Assembly (NCBI RefSeq): GCF_001949145.1
Contig: NW_019091539.1
Coordinates: 546,879 to 610,878, forward strand
Origin: Acanthaster planci
Taxonomy: Eukaryota; Echinodermata; Asteroidea; Valvatida; Acanthasteridae
Direction of reading: 5' to 3'
Length of the DNA stretch: 64,000 nucleotides
A model generated the notes under the pieces. The model was given only the letters and a program-made list of their open reading frames with translations, was not told where the DNA came from and did no database searches. The position numbers and the translations under genes were made by a program. Below, piece after piece: positions 12,117-23,592 of the stretch; positions within the stretch are counted from its first letter, which is position 1; each line of letters begins with the position of its first letter.

Positions 12117-13965
12117 ATGTGCCATCATGTCCCACATGGCTGAATGTTCATTTACGTATATACATACAAAGTGCATGTACATGTATGTACATTGTAGACC
12201 TGTCTAAAAGGCCATGTCACGATAGTCTGAAGACCTAGTGACTGGTACACAAGTTCTTATTTCCCATACTGGCAATGAAAAAGAAAACAAAGTACCGGTG
12301 TTTTATTAGCCATTCAAGTTCTGTCCAAATTTGTGTACATGTACAGTACATATGAAACCCTAGTTAGTAGTATTAGGCCAAAAAACATGTACCACAAAAC
12401 ACACCAGGGAAGTTACTTTTGCTCTGTCGTGATTAGCATTTAATCAGACATATATGCACATACATGTACTGGTACACTGTACATTAAAGTATTGGTGTAC
12501 CAATATCGCATGAATGCACACTCTCAGAGTGTGCATGTATGTAAATGTCATCACCACAAAAAAAAAACCTCAGCAAAACACTAACAGAATTTTGCTTTTA
12601 GGACTTTAACATTTGGACATTTTGCCCGACCAAATTTGCTTTGATTAGACAAATTTATCACAAGAGGTTGGAAATGTTATCCCAACGTAATCTCACACTC
12701 TGATATAGGCAGATAGTAAAAGAATATTAGCAACTGACAGAAAACATATGTTCCCCCCCCAAAAAAAAACCAAACAAACACAAATGCAAAATAGTGCATT
12801 TTTTAATCAGGATGATTTCCATGATCCCACAATCCCACTTGGCCAATGTACATGTACCGTGCATGCAATGAAGACATGCATTCTCTTGCAGTGAATATTT
12901 CAACTTCTTGGATAATTCATGTACATGTATGTAAAGGAAAGGCTAGAAGGCTCCCTGTTCAAATGAATGAGACAGTCGTTTGGTACATGTACATAGGCTT
13001 TTCACGTACATGTATCTCAAACGTACACATACATGTACCTTTCCTGCCTCAGAAATTTGTATGATTTGCGAATGCAAATGTCCATGCAGTAACACCACAC
13101 TCTTATTATAAAAACTTGATAACATGGATGGCAACACATGTGCACATATCTGTGAACCGTGCATATTCTGTGAAAATTATTTGGTATAGCGGTAAATCTT
13201 ATGCGCATTCTCACACACCTGTAAGTGAAATATGTTTTCTCTGATTTCATGGATTCAAATAAATATGGAAGCATCCACATCGAATGCAGTGTCATTTGTC
13301 TTCAGAGCTCAACTATAACAAGCTCAAAAGGTTTTTTTTCTGTTCATGCCAAGATGCAAATTCTGAACGTACACGTAGATTGCGTCATTCGGAGAAAACA
13401 GCCAAAACGAGGGGAACCCTAGCCCTGTGTTCGCAGTGGATAACCCTTGTGCATGCCAAACAATGCACCGTTGTTTGGGGTTTTTAGTAAAATGTATAAA
13501 AATATTTCTACCTCATGGTTCCTTTAACAGGGACCTCAATTCTCCAGCAGTTTTAACAAGTGTTAACTTTACAATTTTTTTTTTGCTGTGGTAATTTTAC
13601 CAAAACATTCAATGGGAGCAAAGCTCTAGCAAACTAACCGGCACCCTCCCACAAAAATAAAGCAACAAAACCACACCCCTCTCTCCAAAAAGAAAGGAGA
13701 AAGAAATGCCTGCAGTGTGTCTCTATGGTTGATATGTTGATAGTATGACTCCCACAATGTAGCAGAGAAAGGGGCAACGACACTGATGATAGGATGAAGC
13801 AGCTTATTTTTTTTTCCAAAAAAAAGGGATGCTTATACAGAGTGCATAGAAGTGCAGCTCAAACAAAACCAAACAGAAAGTTCTGTTGAGGTTCAACTTC
13901 ATAGAGCCCTTCCCGTGATCCCTGTACAGGCACTCATGACATAATGTGTGGAAAAAGGTGCAGAC
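12117..13965. other. Non-coding stretch with TACATGTA words and a short hairpin
   Basis: It contains an 11-bp perfect inverted repeat with one-base spacer at about 12513-12535 (ATGCACACTCT/AGAGTGTGCAT) and poly-C/poly-A junk near 12750. No exon was identified. Confidence 0.4.
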
Positions 13966-14041
13966 CTGACACTTGTGGCACTGTATTTCTGCAACAACCT
14001 CTGTGACGCTGATGTCCAGATGTGGATGAGCACAAACATAC
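13966..14041 (-). CDS. Candidate coding exon 3 of the unidentified gene, Cys-pair motif
   Basis: After acceptor CTTGTCCAG the first base completes the Gly codon left by exon 2. The next 25 residues read YVCAHPHLDISVTEVVAEIQ then CHKCQ, ending at CAG|GTCTGC, a weak donor. The CxxC pair could bind zinc, or be by chance. It ends in phase 0, matching the exon at 9782. If it is not spliced here the frame runs on through VCTFFHTLCHECLY, adding further Cys and His. Confidence 0.45.
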
Positions 14042-14282
14042 CTGGACAAGTACAGTGCATGGTATACAAAACACTTGATTGGTGTAATACTCCTTAGCCA
14101 TGACAGACCGACCACTCAGTCACTGCCATTTCTCCCTACCTGTACCTCCGAGGAAAAAAGGGTGCGACTGCACTCCAGGTTTGGCATGTCATTAAGGATC
14201 GACACTTCTATTCCTTCATCATGTACATCATGACTCCATCCTGTGTTCTTAGCCACGGGGGAAAAGTTTCCCACATTGACAC

Positions 14283-14338
14283 CCTTCAGTGAAAAGATCC
14301 ATTTGCTTCTCCAAGAAACATTCCAGTTTGAGGACAAG
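14283..14338 (-). CDS. Candidate coding exon 2 of the unidentified gene
   Basis: It follows a good pyrimidine-rich acceptor (TTAATTTAATTCAG|CTT). In phase 0 it reads LVLKLECFLEKQMDLFTE and ends with GG before a GTGTCA donor. The phase matches the next exon, where G completes Gly. An alternative frame stays open to a GTAGGG donor at 14139 and would make a 199-nt exon instead. That version does not match the phases of its neighbours. Confidence 0.45.
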
Positions 14339-15449
14339 CTGAATTAAATTAAGGTCCAGACATCACTTGCAGTGCACGTACATCTACGCACACCTACCAC
14401 GCGATGTCACAGCAGAAAGACTGGAAGGATCCTTCGAACGTTCCCATGCATGAAAATTCTAAACCCTTGAAATCCCCTGCAAGAAAGTAAGCTGAGCAAA
14501 AAAAAAAGGCACAATGCAACAAAAGAATATTGCCTGTACCCTATACCACTGCTTCAGTGGAGGATGAAACTCACTCAGGGGAAAGTGTCCTTTCCTTTTA
14601 TCTTATATTACAAGTATAGTGAGGATGTGAAGTGAGCCGAGAAACACTGCACATGCCCAGGACATTCTAAGAGGATTGGGAAGGGTAACCTGCTTATACA
14701 TGTAATTCAAGAAAGCAAGGGTAGCATCCAAGTAATCCTAGAGTTGTATCGTTGCAAGTAGGTACGTAACTAAATCCTTCCTCAAAGCAACTTCTTAAAA
14801 AGTCAGGAAGGGTGATGTTCAAATGAGCTACATACATGTATGAATACAATAGAAATCTAGCGACAATAACATTCATGAAGGAAGACAGGTGCAATGTATG
14901 CACAGGTGCATGTACACTGATCAAAGTCTGAACATGTAATGTGACATTGATAGAAGACACTCTTTGGAATTAAATGCAGGAGAAACCTTTCAGAAGGGAC
15001 TGCTGAGACATGCATTACTGGTAAGATTTATCAGTGTGGAACCAAGAATTGGTTAGATGGGACTAGGAGACGACTGCTGACTTCAGAAGAAATTGATTAA
15101 ATACTTGTACCTGGGCACCGAACAACTTGTGTAGCTGGTGTATAAAGTATTCACAAATGTACATGTACAGGTATATTAGGCATATGGGGGTACCTACATG
15201 TACACCTGTACATGTATGCAGAGTAACTCCAAAAAGATTTCAAACAGTTTTCAAACAGAAGAGTTTGAACATGCACAACACACGATTCAAAGATGCTGTC
15301 ATCGCACTGATCCTTTAAGAATGAGAATCTACATGCAGAATCTACAATTGTACATATACATGTGCGGTACGCTGTAAAATGCTCTGTTGTACAAATCTTC
15401 TGTGCAATCCATTTGCATTCTGTGAATTCCCAAACTAATGTTCACATAC

Positions 15450-15516
15450 TCTGACACTGGGCAATTGTGGCCACAATGCTCGCATCTGTAGCACGAGCCC
15501 CTGGTCAAGGTCTGTG
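15450..15516 (-). CDS. Candidate coding exon 1 of an unidentified minus-strand gene
   Basis: The stretch reads TDLDQGLVLQMRALWPQLPS then VR, ending at a strong donor (GTCAGA|GTATGTG). The acceptor is CACAAG or the nearby CACAG. It leaves in phase 0, matching the entry of the next candidate exon at 14338. The residue pattern looks helical and protein-like. I do not recognise the family. Confidence 0.5.
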
Positions 15517-15601
15517 CTTGTGAAATCAATCTGACATCAATTAATCTGATGTCAAAAACAATGAGTTAGATTCCTTAAGAGACTTGTTGCAACTTCCATG
15601 G

Positions 15602-15841
15602 GTACATCACTATGCATGACAGAAACTACATCATGGGGGGCTGCTGTCAGTTAACACTGGGAATGTGTACATCACTATGCATGACAGAAACTACACCATG
15701 GGGGTGGGCTGCTGTCAGTTAACACTGGGAATGTGTACATCACTATGCATGACAGAAACTACACCATGGGGGTGGGCTGCTGTCAGTTAACACTGGGAAT
15801 GTGTACATCACTATGCATGACAGAAACTACACCATGGGGGA
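15602..15841 (+). repeat. Tandem repeat, 65-68 bp unit, about 3.6 copies
   Basis: Units start at 15602, 15667, 15735 and 15803 with GTACATCACTATGCATGACA and continue GAAACTACACCATGGGG, then CTGCTGTCAGTTAACACTGG. Copies 2 and 3 are essentially identical. Copy 1 lacks three bases and has one substitution, and copy 4 stops after about 39 bases. The near-identity points to a recent expansion. Confidence 0.95.
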
Positions 15842-16891
15842 AAGGTCACACTCAAGGCTATAAATTGCCAGAAGGAACCACTATGAAGGGACTTGAGATT
15901 ATAGTAGTGAAAATAGGAACAAATTTATGATCTGAAACTTCCATTCTGATAGTTGGCCAGATTCTAATGACAATTTGCTGCCACTCCCACAAAGACTCCT
16001 ACTTCTTGCTCGTTGAACTCCCCTCAAATGAAAAAGAACAGAAATTAATCTATGATTATAAGTTAACAGCATGCAAAAGTGCATCCCCCAACTGGACTGC
16101 ATAACTTTATTAAGTGCTAAATAGGATTTTAATACATACATGTATGATTACATCATTGTTGACTTGTTAAATGATCCTTTTTTTTTTCAAAGATGGACTA
16201 AGCAGGCATTACACGAGTGCGGTGTCAACGTTACATCCGAAACACTGTCCTCAAGGGTGAACAAGATCACTCCACAGAAGTTTTACAAGGAATAACACAG
16301 TACATGTACATGTATTTCAATAATACATATAGTTGATTTTTGAATGGAAATCATTGAATAGTAAGAATTAAAAGTATTTTTGCTTGGCAAAGAATTTATT
16401 TTAAAAAAAAGTACCGGCACATGTACAAATACATGTACATGTACACACAGTATAGCATTTTCAATAATCAGCAGAAGTACATTCCCATGCACTCCATTGG
16501 TGCAAAATTACATGTTCATCGATGCTTCGTTTTGCCCAAATATTTATCAGTGCTGAAGTCATTCAATTTGCTTTAACAAGATGATCTCTCACACCCACAT
16601 TAATGGTAAACCCGACAGTGATGCAGGGAAATTCATTGGATGGGGTTCCTCAAAGTGTTGTTATGTGTACATGTAAATTCAGCTTAGCACAAGTTGTGTG
16701 TTTTTTTCCACGCTGTAGGCCTACTGCATGGGTATTCTGGCCAATACGTACCATACATCTTGAATTTAATCACAAACAATGCACAGGTATAGTACACTGT
16801 GCATGCATGCTGGTCAGTAACACCAAGTGTGGTACTAGTGTACCATGCGGGCGTTTGAAATGAGTGGATTGGGTTTAGACTTTGATTTCAC

Positions 16892-16976
16892 TGGTTCCAG
16901 CCACTTTGAAGCAGTGTTTGAAACCACATGTTCAAGCTCTGACTGGAGCCAGCGAAACTGAAGAGCCACTCGTACT
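16892..16976 (-). CDS. Possible additional upstream exon of the unidentified gene
   Basis: After GGGCAATATTCAG the minus strand reads VRVALQFRWLQSELEHVVSN then TASKWLEP, an open amphipathic stretch. The 3' border is uncertain: CCA|GTGAAA leaves phase 0, while two other weak GT sites leave phase 2, as the exon at 15516 would need. It may be an exon of the same gene or a chance open stretch. Confidence 0.3.
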
Positions 16977-19463
16977 CTGAATATTGCCCTCCCATAAATC
17001 AGTTAATTGGAGGCTAGAGGTCAATTGGCCAGTCCTCAAGGTGTCCCATAAGTACATGTATACTTAATAAAACTCCCCTGTGAATGGTGAAGTTCTTGGC
17101 CATGTTGGCTCACTCTCCAAAAATTCCCAGTTGGGGTAACACTACACATTACCAACATGTCAAGTGCTCATTAAAATTTCAAGATTTTGATGGAATATTT
17201 GCCAGTACTTTTCCAGTTGATGATGTTAAAATGTACATGGAGCTGCCATTTTGAGTACATGTATTGCGTTATAAGGCTGGACAGTAGGTGTAAACGTTTT
17301 CACGGTGATTTGGAGCTCTGAATAATACCATTCTACACACATCAGTAGAAGCTTGCCTATCAACCATCCTCAATTGCGCACTTCAGTGTGCTGTACTACA
17401 TGTACATGTATGTATCATGTGTTCTTCCCACACCGCTGTACACAACTTTTTCTGAAATGACACAAAGTTAATTACTTGGGAGGTTCTAACATCCACATTT
17501 CTTAAATTGATTTCTCATTACTAGAGTGCGTATTGTCAAATATTTTCCATTTTATTATGCCTAAGATTTTTTTTGGCCACATTTTTGTATATAATTTTCT
17601 TTTGTTTTGTGCTCGTTTTGGCTACCCCACCTCAAACTGACTTGGTTCATCACACTTTATTCTACTGTATTTACGCAAGAAGGTTTATCAAATTTATCCC
17701 TTTCAATCAACACTGAAAGTAGGAAGACACTCCTCGTGATTAATGGTCAGGGTAATTCACTATCTTTTTTTCTGGTAATTTGTTTGCCACGCCTACATTC
17801 AAAGTTTTAGTTTCCAGGTGGGAGAGGAAAGGCTAACCAATTATCTTGCTTCTGAACTACTGAGTTACTGAATTTAGATCCAATCTGAGTGTAATTCAGC
17901 TTGAATCATTGAGGTGATCGAGTTCTTTAAATTGAGGAAAACTTTCAATTTAATTTACCTGTTATTCTGAAATCAAAGTAATCTTGTTTAAGTTAAAATA
18001 CCTACATGTACATGTAGGTCTACTTTGTCTCAGTTCATGACAGAGCTGTGCATGATTTAGACAGCCACATGTACACTGTACGTGACACAGATATATGTAC
18101 TCTCCACATTCAGGCAAACATAAAGCCTTCTATCATTTCTCTCAAAGCAAGTCCCCATCTTCTTCAATTTGTGCCTTCCTGATGTCTTTTGCCTCCCAGT
18201 TGACAAACGGTATTAACATCCATAATGATTACCCCCCTCCACACACATGCACAGTCCCCCGCTCGGTTAATTCTCCGAGAGAATCATGTCCCATACCAAT
18301 TTGAAAGGGCTGACAGATTATGATCAAGTGCCATCGGCTCAGCAGTCTTAAGGGAGGTAATCTTAAGGTGATGGTAGTTTTATTATGGAAACCTATCCTC
18401 CTGAATGGCAGTGGGCACAATGGAATGAATCATCCACGCTCACAGTATACAAGCACTTGACACAAACAAGTGGATCAAAATACACATATTGTCCAGTGAT
18501 ATTAAAAAAGAGACAAGTCTTAGCTATTTTTCTGCAGGGAAATCACAACATGTAAATATTCCTCACACTAACAAAATACAGGGAAGGTCTACATGTACAT
18601 GAACTGCATGCTTGGAGTATACATGTAGTGATGTACTTGTGTAATGTCTTCAAATTCAATGCAGATATCAAATGGAATACATTTTAATCTCTCCCCCAGG
18701 TCAAACTTGTTTACCATTTGCATGTAACAGCCAGCGAGTGGCCTAAAGTTGCATTTAACTTATGAATGTGTTCAATGTTATGAATGTACATGGTACGACA
18801 CACCATATACAGTGCCTACATGTACATGCAAGAATGCAAATTCACAGTTCCCACTATTTTGAGAGAACTCCAAATTTATACAGTTAACCCTAACCCCCTA
18901 GGGTGTACCCGTACATGTATGTCAAATCATATTGAAATCAGAGGTTTTGGAACTGTTAGGGCTTTCGTGAAATCAAAACATGTTACAGAGTAGACAACAT
19001 GGACATCACAAAATTACTAGTACAAGAATAGTACCACCTTCCTACAAAGCACAAAACAGAACTAAATACTTTGGGGGTAATTCTTAAACTCAGAGCCAAG
19101 TACAATGTAAAACTCAATAGAAAATCAAACTATTTTACAAATTCCACAAATGTAATGTGAAAAATAGGAGTATTGTACACATGTACTAGTACATCTGTAC
19201 ATATTTAAAAGTCTGGTGCCTTGTGCATTTTGAACTGCACACAAACAAACAGAAAGTTGTACAGTACCGTAAACTGTAGGGATGCTGCATAGTACTGTGG
19301 AACAGAGCAAAATGAATAGGCTTCTTACAAAAGTAACACAGTGCTCACTAGATGGTAGTAGCCGAGTTTTCAGTGTGATGCACATTCATCAGGGCAATAA
19401 TGGCTAATGGTGGCCCACTGGGAGAGTAAACGTACAAAACCCTGTATTCATCTGGTAAGGCTA
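16977..19463. other. Non-coding stretch
   Basis: AT-rich with scattered TACATGTA words. It includes one copy of a dispersed repeat at about 18885-18985. No exon with convincing splice borders was seen. Confidence 0.35.
18885..18985 (+). repeat. Dispersed repeat, copy 1 of 2
   Basis: The sequence TTAACCCTAACCCCCTAGGG, then GTGTAC, then GAAATCAGAGGTTTTGGAAC and TGTTAGGG resembles 33140-33245 in the same order and orientation. The family is unidentified. Confidence 0.55.
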
Positions 19464-19768
19464 GAGCGTGCCATGATGGAACATCACCTGCCATTCCAAA
19501 GTTCGGCACTACATGTGTGTGATGTTGCCGTAGTTGCCAAGCAGACCCTCAGGCCTATGGTGGAGTAGGATGGTGTTGGGTGACAGCAAGGCCAGGTTGT
19601 ACCAGCCAATCATCAGAGAGATGTTCTGCGACTGTCTGACAGAATTACATGCGTTGTGTACCATCCCACTCCACAAAAGATATGGGCAACTGCATGGCAA
19701 CTACGGCAACATCACATACGTGGCGCTGAACTTTAAACCAGCAGGTGACGTTCCATACTAGCATGCTC
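19464..19768. mobile_element. Foldback MITE with about 74-bp inverted repeats
   Basis: The left arm 19464-19538 begins GAGCGTGCCATGATGGAACA and ends TGATGTTGCCGTAGTTGCC. The right arm 19696-19768 is its reverse complement at roughly 85% identity (GGCAACTACGGCAACATCAC ... TAGCATGCTC). The core between is about 157 bases. Open frames on both strands through the arms are a by-product of the symmetry. Confidence 0.8.
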
Positions 19769-20660
19769 AACCCTAACAGCATGTACAGTATGCATTTGCT
19801 CCACCAGGGCATCACTATTAGCTAGCAATGCCCTAATGAAGGTGCATCACACTGAAAGCTCTGCCACTATCATTCGGTGGGCACAATCTCTCTTTTTCAT
19901 TATTCATAAATGAACATGGATCTTCATAACATCATGGAAGGATACACGGTACATGCATGTGAAGGTGGTACAGAACCACAGGGCTGCAGGCTAGTAATTA
20001 TAGCACAGTGTAGGCAAAGCATTTTGGAAGGAACACGGTCCTTCCAATTTTCAGTGGGTGATGGCCTTTCAGACAATTTTTAGGAGTGATGCTTTTTTTG
20101 AATGGAAATGTCTCCAAAAGTCATTGGTTGAACCCACCAAATATTCCAAGGCAAATAAGAGATGAGCATATACATGTACAGTGTACATTCTCCTAACTTA
20201 ATTTGATGTGTGTCCCAAACACCCAAGAAACCTCCTGAGAAAGTGATTTAAGTGGAAGTGGGGAATTTTCATTGCTGTCAATGCCACATGGTACATGTAG
20301 CTTTTTAACTGGTCTGCAACCACAGAGGAATAAAACGAGGGCAGAGGCAGACCTCTGATGCACACTTGCCATTGTACAGAAGATGAAAATGTGTAACGTG
20401 ATGCCTCTAGGCATGGACCCAGGTTGTAAGCAAACCACTTCAAGAAGAGTCACTGTACTACCCTCTGTGGTCATTAACCAGCGCAAAGCAAGAGTGCTGT
20501 GTACATATGCATGTACATGCATGTACTGTACATGTATACATGTACCTGCAGACATGCCCACCTGGTGTAATTTGTGACAAATTTGTACAGTAGGGGTGCA
20601 TTGGGGAGGGGCTGTTCATAAAGTAAACGGACAATGCATAGACCCCAAACTGATGCACTT

Positions 20661-20982
20661 TTCCATCCATTGATGTAAGTTTCACATTCATATTTTCTTT
20701 AGTTAGGGAAATATACGCAAAAGAAGGCAGTAGTTCTTGTCCTAATGCTTGCTATTTTTGTGCAATTTCCCTTTGCCTACACAAAAGCGGTCGTCGTCCT
20801 GTGGAAAGAGGGCTCCATATATTGAAACATATACGACCTGAAAATTGTCCAAAATCTGGCAATCGTTGTGGCATCTGAAAGCTGAAATGGTCCTCCATCA
20901 ATTGATGTAAGTTTCTTATCCATATTTGCATTAGTTAGGGAAATACCTGCAAAAGAAGGCAATAATTCGTGCCCTACTCCTT
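20661..20982 (-). repeat. Direct repeat pair, 231-base offset
   Basis: Copies at about 20661-20750 and 20892-20982 share TTGATGTAAGTTTC, then TTAGTTAGGGAAATA and GCAAAAGAAGGCA at about 80-85% identity. On the minus strand both read ELLPSFA.ISLT..NM..KLTS.DG. The spacer frame is closed by stops, so this is not an intact coding repeat. Confidence 0.6.
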
Positions 20983-23592
20983 GGCTTAGTAACCAAACAA
21001 GGACTATACACTAAGTACATGTAACTGAACAAGTTACAAAAGTACAACGTACACACTGGTAGATTCTTACATCATGTATACAGGTAGTACTGGGCAGGGT
21101 TACTTGGGGGAATAAACCAATTCAACGTACATACATGGACATGTACAGAGTATATAATTTATATGCGAATAATGACCCACCGTATCTTTTCTCCCAATCA
21201 ACTCAAGATGTACACATGAACCAGTACACATATACGTGTACACTGTACACGTACATGTACATTGTACATTTGCTGTTCTTACATGTGCTCATATACAAAC
21301 ATACCCTCCCTTTGGGAATGAAGATAACAAGAATGAACTTCAGTCAGTGATTCAAACTGAAATTCAAGTATTTAAAAAACTCCTGGATCTTTGCATTGAG
21401 CACAACAAATGTTTATTTCCCAACCAGTACAAACAACTCCAAATTCACACCAAGTGCACACGCTAGACTGCCTCCGTTTCCCCATTCATGCACATTCCTC
21501 CTACGGGTACACTCTTTTCGGCATCTGATTCAAGTAGTAGGGAGATAGCGTGCCTTCCCCTCTGCTGGTGCATGTCCCCTGTCCTGATGCTTGTTGGCAG
21601 GTAGTAATCCCTTGATTAGACTTCAGACTGTGCAGCCAGCATCCCTAGCCACCTTAATTGGAGAGTGGAGATGCCTTGATGACAGCTCTTCCTGGCTATT
21701 CAGAGAGCAAGAGCTTGGTCTCTGGAACAGTGAGGCAGTAGTGTTCTATGGGGTGGGGGGGTAGGGATAGTGTGTGGAACTTGAAACTGATACTTTGCCT
21801 TTGCTCTGTCTTGTCTTCTCCACTTCCCTCCAAACATGACCAAAAATATTCTACGAGTATTTTTTGCGGTACAATGGGCAAGGAGGGTGACAGTATTGCT
21901 ATTGCAGAATGAGCCTTCAATGCATTCTGATGTGTTCAATGGATAGTTTACAAGATAGGAAATGGGGTTAGTGTGAGAGGGGCTATCAGGAGCGGAGGGG
22001 GTTCTGATCGCAAACAACCTCCATTCCGAGCCGAGACTGTTCAGAGTCACATGTACAGGTAGTGACAGAGACTAACAAAACAGATTGGTTATTAAAACTG
22101 TAAACCTTTTTCTGCATTCTCAGTGCATCACGGGACTGGATGGCAGGCAAACAATGCATTTTAAGCACACAACTACACATGTATGAGCAAAGTGAACTCG
22201 TCTAACAGTAATTTTTTTCTTGTTCCTTCTCAAATTTTCTGAGGCACGTGCTCATTAACTCCACGATGATCTGAGGCATGCAATCTGCAACAAAGATGTT
22301 TTAAAAATAGATCAAAAGTTTTTAAAGGTTATTACTCATACATGTAAAAGATTTACACTGTTTTTGGTGATCTAATTTTTTGTAAAGATCCATAGACTTC
22401 TAATATCTTTGTAACATGACACTAGTCATCAGACTAAACAAAGTGAATGTTGCATAAGCAACTTACAAGCCTCATATTTTAATTCTGACCAGTATTGCCA
22501 GTATTGCATGTGCATGTACAGTAGCTCACTCACATTCATGATTATGCATGTCACGTAAGACTGAACTGATGTCCGAAACTTTCTTTTTCTTTTCTTACAA
22601 TCTTCACAAGTTTCTTTTTGAAATACATGAAGCGGTATTGCTAGTCACATGATTTTGAGCGGTGCACCGTACACATGTACATGTACATGTACTGGTATGT
22701 ATGCAACTGGGTAACTGATTCATGTCCATGCAAGTTTGTGCATAATGGTAAAACGCCAGCCCTTTTTTCTGTCCTATCCCATGATGCACTGCAAATATCA
22801 AAAAGGTTTATTAAGACTCGTAGTCAGCAGCAGAATAGAATACTCATACTTTTGTGATACACACTTCAAAAAAACCTAATTTCCGAGTTTCCTAGAAGGG
22901 TAGAATCCAGCTCCTGAAGTAGTCATACACGTAACCTAGCCACACAATTTGACAGTGACTGTGTCTACATATTCTCTGGAGATGATTGGGCCTTGCCGGT
23001 GTTAAAGGCTTTGATACTTTGGCAAATGTGCATAAATAAATGAAAACGGACAAACATCTCAGTCCAAACCTGCACTACAGCTCCCATAGGGCATTTCTAC
23101 CACCTCAGGCTAAGAGGGAAGATGTGGAGGATAATGGAATATTGATGCTCCCAAATGCAGGCCTGTACGTGTATATGTACATGTACATGTACTGTGTACC
23201 ATGTGTACGTGTACATGTACATAACAGCAGTCCTTTGGAATTTGCTGCCACAATCTATTCTTCCCTCTTCACGTACAGGTGTACCTGTGAATGAACACAT
23301 ATGGTACATGGGCAACCTGCATAGGGCTGTGCCAATATCAAAATTTACCACTGCAATGTACAGAATGTACAATATAACTTAAATGTACATCTACATGTAC
23401 ATACATGTATATGTGTACATATGGATGGCAAATTTGTTGATCAAATTTGTGAGGCAACAGCATCTTCACGTCCACATTTTGATCTACCTGGTACGTTGCA
23501 TCCACAGTAACGTATGTAAGGTAATGTATACATTTGTACGTACCTCCAGTATAGACTCAAATGACATACTGTCCACCAATCAACCAACAGAT
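20983..23592. other. Non-coding stretch with TACATGTA clusters
   Basis: Clusters occur at 21225-21270, 22670-22695, 23165-23225 and 23385-23420. Open frames on the minus strand at 21700-22050 have low-complexity Pro/Ser content and uncertain borders. No gene is supported. Confidence 0.4.

Noticed and set aside
15602-15841. CRISPR-like array
   Set aside because: The units are contiguous tandem repeats with no unique spacers, in a eukaryotic context.
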